IMG/VR virus record: IMGVR_UViG_3300020477_000091
Span: 1 to 29,767 of that record
Length of the DNA stretch: 29,767 bases
DNA from: a virus
Strand: one strand, 5' to 3'
The notes under the pieces: model-generated
The model's database searches: none
What the model saw: the letters and a program-made list of their open reading frames with translations, nothing else
What the model was told of the DNA's origin: nothing
Position numbers and translations under genes: made by a program
Shown here: piece after piece, positions 1 to 6,442 of the stretch
How positions within the stretch are numbered: position 1 is the first letter of the stretch
Layout of the letters: every line of letters begins with the position of its first letter

Positions 1-1
1 T

Positions 2-247
2 GGTATCGGTGTGCCCCTTGGCGGCGGGAACGCTCCCGCGCACGCGACCGCCGTGTCGGTCACCGTCAACCTCGCCGGTGCCCTGGCGTCAGGCCAGGAC
101 GGCCCGGTCATCGACGTGCCTTGTACGGTCGGGGTCCCCTCCCTCGCCGAGCAAGCCGGGCCGGCGGTGGACGCCCCGCCGTCGGTAGCCTCTACCCAGC
201 CCCGCCGCAGCGTCACGTCCAGTCGACGGCGCACCCGCCACGACTGA
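2..247 (+). CDS. 3' end of an unidentified protein, truncated by the window edge
   Basis: An open frame runs from the left edge to a TGA at 245-247 with no stop, so this is probably the C-terminus of a longer gene, although a GTG at 11 could start a 78-residue protein. I see no ribosome binding site before that GTG. The first half (about residues 5-45) is rich in Val, Ala, Gly and Thr and looks like beta-structure, as in many phage structural proteins. The last 20 residues are Arg/Ser-rich and basic. I do not recognise the family. A stem-loop follows directly, which fits a gene end. Whether it is coding at all is uncertain, because no upstream sequence is available. Confidence 0.4.
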   Translation, partial: GIGVPLGGGNAPAHATAVSVTVNLAGALASGQDGPVIDVPCTVGVPSLAEQAGPAVDAPPSVASTQPRRSVTSSRRRTRHD

Positions 248-249
248 CC

Positions 250-270
250 GTCCAGCCCGGCAGGCCGGAC
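250..270 (+). terminator. weak stem-loop after the first gene
   Basis: Bases 250-257 pair with 263-270 around a 5-base loop, with one A/C mismatch. It starts three bases after the TGA of the left-edge gene. No T-run follows (the next bases are G-rich), so it is not a classical intrinsic terminator. Position is the main support. Confidence 0.25.
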
Positions 271-600
271 CGGGGGGTGGGGGGCCGAGGGTACCGGGTC
301 TGAGGTGTGGGTTCCTGCTGCAATCGTCTTTGCGTGCTTGGCTATATCTTTTGGGGGTACGGTGGTTTCGTTTGGGGCCCCGTTGGGTTTGCGCCTTGTT
401 GGCGCGCTTCCCCCTTGTCGGGGGTCGCTGATGAGCCGTGCGCGTAGTTGCCTACATCGGGGTTTGTGTGTGTTGTCAAGGGTTGGTGTGGTTGTTGTGT
501 GATTGTGGTGGTTTGGGTGTGGGTTTTGGTTTGCTCTTCGATTTTGGGTGTTGTGGTGTAGGGTTTTGTGATGTCTGAGGGTTTTGGCTGGGTGTTTTGA
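271..600. other. gene-poor, G+T-rich intergenic stretch
   Basis: No convincing gene lies between the left-edge gene and the polyvalent gene. A 65-codon frame at 305-502 has no ribosome binding site and its composition simply follows the base skew. From about 300 the plus strand becomes rich in G and T, and 470-600 is nearly devoid of C and A, with many TGTG, GGTT and GTTT words. A 5-bp hairpin (five C, five-base loop, five G) sits near 412-426. A TATATC at 343-348 could be a -10 element, but I see no matching -35. The stretch may hold a promoter, a replication or packaging signal, or decayed coding sequence; nothing here decides which. Confidence 0.5.
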
Positions 601-3600
601 ATGGCGGGTCCGAAGTCTCGTAGCGAAGCTGAGTGGCGGAACTACGTCAGTGAGTTGGCGTATCCTTGGGGTCCTGATCAGACGTTGACCCCTGAGGCTG
701 CGGAGGAGGAGGCGCGCGCTGCTTACGACGAGCGCATGGCTTCTGCGCTGTTGCTTGACGCCCTTCGTTCCGGCGATCTGGTCAACCAGTCCGGCGTGGA
801 TCCTTCCCGTGTGGATCCCTTGATGGTCGATGGTCTTGTGGCGCAGCCGGGTTTGGATGCGGGCGAGCAGGTGCGTGCTTACGGCGACTTCTTCGTGGAT
901 CCGTTGTTGAATCTTGCGTCGTCCGCTCCTGGGTTGATGTCGAGGTCTTTGGCTCGTCGTGGTGGTGGCGAGTTGCCTCCTCTGACGCCTGACGATGAGC
1001 GTGCTGCGCTGGACGCTGCGTTGATGGGTGTTGCTGGCCCGGTGGGCAGGGTTGGAGGGAGGGCTTGGCGTTGGTTGACGCAGACGCCTGGGTTGACTCG
1101 TTCCGTGCCTGGCGGTTGGCGTACTTTTGCGGGTGGTCCTGTGCATGGGGCACCGGCGGCCCCTGTTTCGGGTCGTAGGGGCAAAGCCGAGAAGTTGCAT
1201 GACTTGGCTTCGGATCCTCGCACGCCTGCCCATGAGGCGGCAGCGGCCCGTTCCGCTTACGAGAATCTGACGGGGGAGTCTTTGTCGCCCCCTTCGGGTC
1301 GTGCGTCGATGCGGGCTGCGTACGAAGCGCGGGCTCCGAAGCCTGCCGCCCCGAAGTTCGGCGACCCTGTGGGGGACGAGTTGGCGGCGTGGAGAAGTGC
1401 GGTCTCCAAGGGCGGTCATGCGGGGCAGGCTGGTCTTTCCGCCGACGAGGCGGCCCTGGTCAGCCGGTTGCGCTCCGAGGTGTTGATGTCCCCACACCCG
1501 GAAGCCGTCAGGGCGTGGAATGAGGTTGAGTCCGGTCGCATGGCTCTCGACCCTTCGTATGTCCCCCGGAATCTTCCTGCGGAATCTCGGCCTGTTGCCG
1601 GTGCTTGGTGGTCCGACCGCCTGAAACAAGTCACGGACCCGGAGGCACGGGCCGTGGCTCAGGCGGCGGTGGACGACTTCGTCTCCGCCCTGAACGCCTA
1701 TGAACGTGCGGATGCGAGCCCTTATCGGCCCGGTGCCTTTGAAGAGTCCGTTCCGGGCGAGTTCCTCTTTGAGGATCTGCTTCCGAGGCGCGTCGACCTC
1801 GTCCAGGCAGCGGACAGACTGGACAGCCTGCTTCCCCCGGCTCGGACTCCGCAACCGGAGTCTCCTGCTGCCCGGAGAGCGGCTTTTGAACTTCTTCGCG
1901 GGGATGATTCGATCCTGGGTCCGGCAGAGGGATTGGCCCCTGCCAGAGATGAGCGCATCGCCACGAAGGAGGCGTATACGGCCGTCGATCTGGGCTACAA
2001 GCCTAGCTCGTTATCCGCCGAGTTGGCTGTGCAGAGGTGGGCTGCAAGCGACGACATGATTGAGATGGGGCGCTTTAATCAGGCAGACCTGTCCCTGATA
2101 CGTCAACTCAAGAAGAAGTTGATGAAGTACGACCCCCGAATCCGAGAGCCTGGTCCGACTGATCCTCGTTGGGGGCGAGGCGAAAGGGAACTTGGGTGGG
2201 TTTTGTCAGGGTTCAAGGCTCACAGTCTGTCTCTGCCGCTAAATTCACCACAGAGCAAGGCCGCCGACAGGTTTGGACATGCCCTGAACGCCTACGAGGA
2301 CCTTGGATCCGAAGCCTTCCTGGGGTTGGACGACGACGCTCTCCTGTCTGGAACCATCGACCTCATATCCGCAGCCAGGGTGCTTGAGAGGACGCTGGCA
2401 TCGGCCCCCTCCACCGGCCGCACGCATGCGGGAGGAGGCGCGCGCCATGGCGCCCTCGAGGCCCTGCGCGCTGCGTACGAAGCGCGGGCTCCGAAGCCTG
2501 GACGGGCTGGGGTGCGAGAGGCGCACGCCAAGGCTAGGCCGGAGTTGGTGGCAACTTCCGAGGAGATCCCACTGGGCCTCAGCAGGCCCCCCGTGCGAGA
2601 CGTGTCCCTTGAAGGGATGGCGGACGACGCCTTCGGTGAGCACTGGAAAAACATCAACAGGCACCTTTCCGGTCTTGAACGGAGGTTTGACGAGGATCTG
2701 GCGCTTGAGAGGGACCCGGCGTTCCGGCGAGAGTTGGCTGAGGCGCAAGATGAGTGGGTCGCTGCGGACATGGAGAGGTTCCGCCGAGACATTGGCCGCA
2801 TCCACCCGGAGAGTATCTTCAACCGCCTGTTGGAGCTTCGCCCAAACAGCGCCGAAGATCGCATGAAGATGCAGATTGTCGTGGAGGAGATGGCGGCCGA
2901 CCCGGATCCAAACGTTCTGCGGCAACTTGAGGCGGAGTTCGTGCGCTACGGTGAGCAGAGCGCCAGTCACGCCGAAGTGGCGAAGCGCATATTGGAGGAC
3001 ATTAAAAATGTCCGACCTGCCCCCGCCCCCGCCCCCTCCACCGGCCGCCCGGCCCTGCGCGCCGCCTACGAAGCCGGCAAGCCGGAGCCTGTAGCGCCGG
3101 AGCCACAGACGCCCACGCAGACGCCCGCGCAGACGGGGGCTATGGAGTCGGTTCCAGTTGAAGCACTAGAGTCGAACGAGTCGTTTAGGGAGTGGATTCG
3201 TTCGCAATCTCGGGGGGGCAACAAAGAAATCATCAAGAAACTACAGGGCGAGTTGAATGACATAAGGGCTTCGCAGGAGTCTGCGCCAGGGGAGGTTTTG
3301 TATCACGGGACAGGTCGTCACGTTGCCGACCAGATCGAGTCCGAGGGGTTTTCCCTGTCCACCGGGAGAAGAAGTGGCCCATTCGGAGACACAAAGGAAA
3401 TTCAGAACCAAGCGGTTTTCCTCTCTCCACAGAAAGATGTGGCCCGGTCCTATGGGCAGAACAAGTATGAACGTGATGATGTCCTTCTGACTGCAAAAGT
3501 AAACGCCCAGAAGCAACTGGACTTCACCGATCCGTCCACAATTCCGTCCGATCTGCGGAAGAAGGCTCTTGAGGTTGTGCGTGAGTATGAGGGGCCTTCC

Positions 3601-4320
3601 GTGGCAAGACTTCGACAGGAGGACATTCACTGGCTTATCGACCAGCAGGGCTTTGCTCAGGCTTTGCGAGATCGTGGATACGATTCTGTTCGATTCCTTG
3701 AATCGAGTTCGACAAGCAAGTCATTGGGGTTGGACCGGAGAGGTGAGACTGTCGCCGTCTTGGACCCTGCAATAATTTCTCTTGAGCCAAAGAACCGTGG
3801 AGGGCTGGCCTGGAGCAGAGAGCAGATAATGAAAGGCCGCTCCCCCTCCCCCCCGCCCCCCACGCGGGGTCCGTTCGATCCTACGACCACGGACATGCCT
3901 TTCATCGACAACATGCTCAAGGATCCGGGTCGTCGAGACTACTTCCGCAGGGAAAAGGGTTACGAATACCACCAGAGAACAATGACCCCGCAGGAATACC
4001 TCGACATTTCCGCCTCGGGCGGCAAAGGAACGGGTCCGGACGCAGGTGTTCATGGGGCCAAGGTGGCGGACTACGCCGCAAGGATGCGGCAAGGCGAGTC
4101 GTTCCCCACGCTGGTGCTTGACTGGTCATCGGGCAGGTTGAGCCAAGAAGGTCGCCATCGTGCGTTGGCGGCGATCGAGGCGGGGGTTGATGAGGTCCCT
4201 GTAGTCGAGGTCTTCCCTACAGACTGGCGGTTGGCGGAACTAGAGGACAAGGGTGGGCTTTCGGATGCGGCAAGGGATCGGCTTTCCCCGCCCCCCACGC
4301 AGACGCCCGACAAGGACTAG
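601..4320 (+). CDS. polyvalent protein with ART-like and ParB-like domains
   Basis: A 1239-residue multidomain protein. Residues about 897-1062 resemble the ADP-ribosyltransferase domain of phage polyvalent proteins: a LYHGTG motif at 900-905, a VFLSP...ARSYG motif from 939, a GYDSVRF segment, and a closing AVLDP strand near 1050. Residues about 1150-1215 resemble a ParB-like domain, with MTPQEYLD upstream and QEGRHRALAA at 1182-1191. Residues 1-230 and 660-810 are mostly helical and unassigned. Domains are joined by Pro/Ala linkers containing a repeated RAAYEA..PKP motif (near 237, 621 and 820). In the polyvalent family such proteins are thought to enter the host with the phage DNA and modify or protect molecules there; for this protein that is inference. 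The ATG directly follows an in-frame TGA at 598-600 and has no good ribosome binding site. The first ~700 bases favour T-ending codons, unlike the C-ending bias elsewhere. Confidence 0.85.
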   Translation: MAGPKSRSEAEWRNYVSELAYPWGPDQTLTPEAAEEEARAAYDERMASALLLDALRSGDLVNQSGVDPSRVDPLMVDGLVAQPGLDAGEQVRAYGDFFVDPLLNLASSAPGLMSRSLARRGGGELPPLTPDDERAALDAALMGVAGPVGRVGGRAWRWLTQTPGLTRSVPGGWRTFAGGPVHGAPAAPVSGRRGKAEKLHDLASDPRTPAHEAAAARSAYENLTGESLSPPSGRASMRAAYEARAPKPAAPKFGDPVGDELAAWRSAVSKGGHAGQAGLSADEAALVSRLRSEVLMSPHPEAVRAWNEVESGRMALDPSYVPRNLPAESRPVAGAWWSDRLKQVTDPEARAVAQAAVDDFVSALNAYERADASPYRPGAFEESVPGEFLFEDLLPRRVDLVQAADRLDSLLPPARTPQPESPAARRAAFELLRGDDSILGPAEGLAPARDERIATKEAYTAVDLGYKPSSLSAELAVQRWAASDDMIEMGRFNQADLSLIRQLKKKLMKYDPRIREPGPTDPRWGRGERELGWVLSGFKAHSLSLPLNSPQSKAADRFGHALNAYEDLGSEAFLGLDDDALLSGTIDLISAARVLERTLASAPSTGRTHAGGGARHGALEALRAAYEARAPKPGRAGVREAHAKARPELVATSEEIPLGLSRPPVRDVSLEGMADDAFGEHWKNINRHLSGLERRFDEDLALERDPAFRRELAEAQDEWVAADMERFRRDIGRIHPESIFNRLLELRPNSAEDRMKMQIVVEEMAADPDPNVLRQLEAEFVRYGEQSASHAEVAKRILEDIKNVRPAPAPAPSTGRPALRAAYEAGKPEPVAPEPQTPTQTPAQTGAMESVPVEALESNESFREWIRSQSRGGNKEIIKKLQGELNDIRASQESAPGEVLYHGTGRHVADQIESEGFSLSTGRRSGPFGDTKEIQNQAVFLSPQKDVARSYGQNKYERDDVLLTAKVNAQKQLDFTDPSTIPSDLRKKALEVVREYEGPSVARLRQEDIHWLIDQQGFAQALRDRGYDSVRFLESSSTSKSLGLDRRGETVAVLDPAIISLEPKNRGGLAWSREQIMKGRSPSPPPPTRGPFDPTTTDMPFIDNMLKDPGRRDYFRREKGYEYHQRTMTPQEYLDISASGGKGTGPDAGVHGAKVADYAARMRQGESFPTLVLDWSSGRLSQEGRHRALAAIEAGVDEVPVVEVFPTDWRLAELEDKGGLSDAARDRLSPPPTQTPDKD
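1315..1345 (+). repeat. 31-base linker repeat, copy 1
   Basis: Identical over 31 bases to 2470-2500. It encodes the AAYEARAPKP linker core of the polyvalent protein. A third, diverged copy (encoding RAAYEAGKPEP) lies near 3055-3092. The repeats mark boundaries between domains. Confidence 0.85.
2470..2500 (+). repeat. 31-base linker repeat, copy 2
   Basis: Perfect copy of 1315-1345, in the same reading frame and 1155 bases (385 codons) downstream. Recombination between the copies would cleanly delete or duplicate the intervening domain. Confidence 0.85.
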
Positions 4321-4793
4321 CCCAGCGGCGGATTCAGCGCAGAAGCAGGCACGAACCACGCCTCCCTTGAACGCCCCTTCGTCCGAAGCAGAGGGTCGTC
4401 CTTCCACTCGTCGCGCTGAGCGTCACGACCCCAAATCCAACCCTTGACCTCGTAGTCCCCGTCGCGACCGACCAACAGCCAATACTTGTGGCTGTCCTCC
4501 ACGTTGCCGAAGTTCAGGCACAGACGGCCCGCAGAGTACGTCGTCTGCTTCACCTGATGGTTCGGAGCCACGTCGGCGCCACGAAACTCGCCCTTCCCGG
4601 CGTAGTAGACGCCAAGGAACTTCGCCAACGCCATCTCCGCCATGACCCCCTCTATCTCCGCGTGCCAAGCGTGCTGGGGGTCGAAGCCGTGGGCGTCGGT
4701 GCGGCTGTGAATTCGCACGTTCTCAAGGCGTCTTCGGGTGGCGATGAGAGCAGCTTGGGCGCACTCGATCCCTGTCAGTCGTACCTGCGTCAT
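4317..4793 (-). CDS. PD-(D/E)XK nuclease-like phage protein
   Basis: 158 residues, last gene of the minus-strand cassette. The order of conserved elements matches small phage proteins with a restriction-endonuclease-like fold: a helix with two Glu (HAEIEGVMAEMALAKFLG), then GADV, then HQVKQT, then a WLLVG strand, a KGWIWG turn and a C-terminal AWFVPASAL. Asp of GADV and Lys of QVK would be catalytic. The usual Glu before that Lys is Gln, so activity is uncertain. The start is the ATG at 4791-4793: it overlaps the upstream stop (ATGA) and has GGAG 10 bases upstream. A TTG at 4820 would add nine residues but sits inside the upstream gene. The stop meets the polyvalent gene's stop inside one shared CTAG (4317-4320), so the two genes converge with no gap. 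A real gene is near certain; the nuclease assignment is from motif pattern only. Confidence 0.75.
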   Translation of the reverse strand: MTQVRLTGIECAQAALIATRRRLENVRIHSRTDAHGFDPQHAWHAEIEGVMAEMALAKFLGVYYAGKGEFRGADVAPNHQVKQTTYSAGRLCLNFGNVEDSHKYWLLVGRDGDYEVKGWIWGRDAQRDEWKDDPLLRTKGRSREAWFVPASALNPPLG

Positions 4794-4921
4794 TCCAACG
4801 GTTCTCCGTAGCCAGGACAACCGTCATCGGGGCAAGACTCCGCCTCGCTGTCCTTCGGGCCACGCCAACGACAGTCGCACTCAAAGCAGATGTACCACTG
4901 CTCGTCTGCGTCGAAACTCAT
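4790..4921 (-). CDS. 43-residue zinc-ribbon-like micro-protein
   Basis: A tiny gene filling the only gap in the cassette. It has cysteines in the pattern WYICFECDCRW and CPDDGC, separated by an acidic stretch, which would suit one bound zinc. Its ATG (4919-4921) overlaps the stop of the upstream gene as ATGA, and its own TGA (4790-4792) overlaps the ATG of the nuclease-like gene as ATGA. That perfect fit on both sides is the best evidence it is real. It is very acidic overall (many Asp and Glu). The function is unknown; small zinc proteins of this kind are common in phage early regions and may bind nucleic acid or a host protein. Confidence 0.7.
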   Translation of the reverse strand: MSFDADEQWYICFECDCRWRGPKDSEAESCPDDGCPGYGEPLE

Positions 4922-5100
4922 GGGTTGGGAAACAAGGCGGTTAGCCGAGGGTCGCCGTCATCGCCTTCCACAAGGCGGACATACAACCGGCAAGCCTTGC
5001 AGATCAGGCCGCTTTCGGCGCTCCAGCAGTGCAAGTGCGGACAGCGGTCGGGGTGCTTCAGGGGTTTCTCCCTGCGCTTTCGTCGGCGAGCCATCGTCAT
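4918..5100 (-). CDS. 60-residue basic zinc-binding-like protein
   Basis: It begins with a basic stretch (MARRRKRREK) and carries CPHLHC...CKAC, a plausible zinc site with four Cys plus His, in the middle third. It starts at the ATG at 5098-5100, which overlaps the upstream stop as ATGA; a second ATG two codons later is possible. It ends in an ATGA overlap with the 43-residue gene. The basic N-terminus suggests nucleic acid binding, but that is inference. I do not recognise a named family. Confidence 0.7.
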   Translation of the reverse strand: MTMARRRKRREKPLKHPDRCPHLHCWSAESGLICKACRLYVRLVEGDDGDPRLTALFPNP

Positions 5101-5447
5101 TTCGCCCTCCAGCGGTTGCTACGCGCGCTCATCCGCTCCTCGGCCAACCCAGCCGCTTCAAGTTCCTGGCAGGCGGTGAGGGCTCTGTGTTCGTTGGCGG
5201 GGATTGTCCCGTCCCCCCATGTACCCTTGACCGTCTTGTTGCGCTTGTCGCCCCCCGGGGTGGGTCTCCACCATCCGCACCTTTGGGCGATCCCTTTGAT
5301 GGTTCGCCCCCCCTTGGCTGATCGAAGGAGGTCGAGGACGGTTCTCGCATCCTCGGACAGTCCATCGCCCCAAAGACGGTCCCAGCCGTCTCGGTAACGG
5401 TCTGTCGCCGCCTTGGACGAAAACGAATCCTCCAAGAACTTGGTCAC
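5097..5447 (-). CDS. winged-helix-like DNA-binding protein, hypothetical
   Basis: 116 residues from a GTG at 5445-5447. I chose this start because the GTG overlaps the upstream gene's TGA as GTGA, matching the ATGA junctions of the rest of the cassette. An ATG at 5486 would add 13 residues but would overlap the regulator by 43 bases and has no ribosome binding site. DARTVLDLLRSAKGG followed by TIKGIAQRCGW looks like a helix-turn-helix core. The C-terminal ALTACQELEAAGLAEE followed by a basic NRWRAK end looks like the recognition helix and wing of a winged-helix domain. It is probably a DNA-binding or transcription-modulating protein co-expressed with the ribbon-helix-helix gene. The target is unknown. 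Confidence 0.7.
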   Translation of the reverse strand: MTKFLEDSFSSKAATDRYRDGWDRLWGDGLSEDARTVLDLLRSAKGGRTIKGIAQRCGWWRPTPGGDKRNKTVKGTWGDGTIPANEHRALTACQELEAAGLAEERMSARSNRWRAK

Positions 5448-5626
5448 AGCAGAGACAGCCGATCTTCTCTGACGTTGCGCTCGCATGCAGGCAACGACAG
5501 TTTGATCATGCGCCGCACCAGTTGGCTGATCGGGATGTCGGAGTCCTCCGAAAGCGTCTTCAGCCGCCCGTGCATATCGTCGTTGACCCGCACGTAGAGG
5601 ACACTGTCTTTCGTTTGTCTTGGCAT
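5444..5626 (-). CDS. ribbon-helix-helix (Arc/CopG-type) regulator
   Basis: 60 residues. The N-terminal SVLYVRVNDDMHGRLKTL is the strand plus first helix of a ribbon-helix-helix fold, and DIPISQLVRRMIKLSL is the second helix. The length is typical for the Arc/CopG class, which binds DNA as dimers on short inverted repeats. It is the first gene of the cassette and lies just downstream of an inverted repeat (5648-5663) covering its candidate -35 box, so it probably represses its own operon. No ribosome binding site precedes the ATG, and the candidate -10 lies only 7 bases away, so the mRNA may be leaderless. The frame extends upstream to 5896, but that part is antisense to the next plus-strand gene and is not protein-like. 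A CopG-type antitoxin role is possible, but no toxin is recognisable beside it. Confidence 0.85.
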   Translation of the reverse strand: MPRQTKDSVLYVRVNDDMHGRLKTLSEDSDIPISQLVRRMIKLSLPACERNVREDRLSLL

Positions 5627-5633
5627 GTGGTGC

Positions 5634-5662
5634 AACGTATTGCGGAACTTGACTAGCGTCAA
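5634..5662 (-). promoter_or_regulatory. candidate minus-strand promoter for the cassette
   Basis: On the minus strand, TTGACG (5657-5662) and TACGTT (5634-5639) are separated by 17 bases. The -35 is 5 of 6 to the sigma70 consensus; the -10 is only 3 of 6. Transcription would start at or next to the regulator's ATG. Confidence 0.45.
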
Positions 5663-5663
5663 G
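5648..5663. promoter_or_regulatory. inverted-repeat operator candidate
   Basis: CTTGAC, four bases (TAGC), GTCAAG: a perfect 6-bp inverted repeat. It covers the minus-strand -35 box and lies in the divergent region between the regulator and the plus-strand late genes. Its size and symmetry suit a ribbon-helix-helix dimer site. Because TTGAC occurs on both strands, it could also affect a plus-strand promoter. Confidence 0.5.
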
Positions 5664-5752
5664 GTGTTCGTTCCAAATCTCACCAACCGGAGGTCGAGTA
5701 TCCCGCGCATGCGGGGGTCAACTGTGAGGACCGATCCGAAAAGGAAAAACCG

Positions 5753-6442
5753 ATGATCAAGAACCGCAACATCGCCGCTGACGCCAACATCGACCTGTCG
5801 AAGATCAACCTCACCGGAGGCGAGCGCGCCTTCTGGGAGGACTTTGACGAGACGGGCACGACCAACATCGATGCCCTCTACGGTCTCGATGCTCACCTGT
5901 CCGGCGGCACGGCCCAGGTCAGTAACGCTGTCAACAGTTGCGGGGCTCTAGTCACTACCGGTGGGTCTAACTGGAAGTCCATGATCTTCGGCGGCGGTCG
6001 GTGGAGTGCAGCGAAAAACTGCAAACTCGTCGTCCGCCTCAACTCCCTGACCGTTGCGACCTCGATGTTCCTTCTCGCCGGATGGACCGACGATGCAGGG
6101 GTTGGCGATGTCGATGCGCCTGTCACGGGCACGCCCGACATGGCTGCCTTCATGTACTCATCCGTCGACTCTGCCAACTGGCGGTTCCGGTCCAGCACGG
6201 GGGCAGCGAACACCGACACCCAGCTTGGAACGTCCGTTTCCACCGGCGTCACCACGTTGACCGTCGAGTTGAACTCGGCCGGCGGCATCATTGCGAAGAT
6301 CAACGACACGAAGGTCGGTGAGTCGATCGGGTCCGTGACCACTGGCAAGACGGACTGGCACCCCTTCGTTCGACTGCTCGGCGGGGCCGCCAGCAACATC
6401 GTCAACATCGACTCGATCTCGATCTCCGAGAGCCGCACCTGA
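5753..6442 (+). CDS. beta-sandwich (concanavalin/LamG-like) virion surface protein candidate
   Basis: 229 residues, first plus-strand gene after the inverted cassette. AAGGA at 5741-5745, 7 bases before the ATG, is a good ribosome binding site. The protein is rich in Gly, Thr, Ser, Val and Asn with alternating beta-strands. It follows a layout common in lectin-like jelly rolls: an EDFDE opening, strand-rich middle with FLLAGW, a WRFRSS strand, then LTVELNSAGGIIAKINDTKV, and a closing NIVNIDSISISES strand. Such folds decorate capsids or form receptor-binding tips. The protein at 25917-26630 shares the same arrangement, so the two may be distant paralogues. Role in the virion is inferred from fold type and from its place ahead of the terminase. 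Confidence 0.65.
   Translation: MIKNRNIAADANIDLSKINLTGGERAFWEDFDETGTTNIDALYGLDAHLSGGTAQVSNAVNSCGALVTTGGSNWKSMIFGGGRWSAAKNCKLVVRLNSLTVATSMFLLAGWTDDAGVGDVDAPVTGTPDMAAFMYSSVDSANWRFRSSTGAANTDTQLGTSVSTGVTTLTVELNSAGGIIAKINDTKVGESIGSVTTGKTDWHPFVRLLGGAASNIVNIDSISISESRT

Noticed and set aside
305-502. 65-codon plus-strand frame in the G+T-rich stretch
   Set aside because: No ribosome binding site; its composition follows the base skew.
2245-2970. 241-codon minus-strand frame in the polyvalent gene
   Set aside because: Lies inside a long helical segment of the plus-strand protein; no start signal.
5444-5626. Toxin-antitoxin pair led by the ribbon-helix-helix gene
   Set aside because: The adjacent protein looks like a winged-helix DNA-binding protein, and no known toxin motif is visible.
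5702-5715. CCCGC-GCAT-GCGGG inverted repeat in the divergent region
   Set aside because: Only 5 bp of stem in GC-rich DNA and no T-run; could be a second protein site, but nothing else supports it.
5627-5896. Upstream extension of the ribbon-helix-helix frame
   Set aside because: It would run through the candidate promoter/operator and antisense to the next plus-strand gene; the family length is reached from the ATG at 5626.
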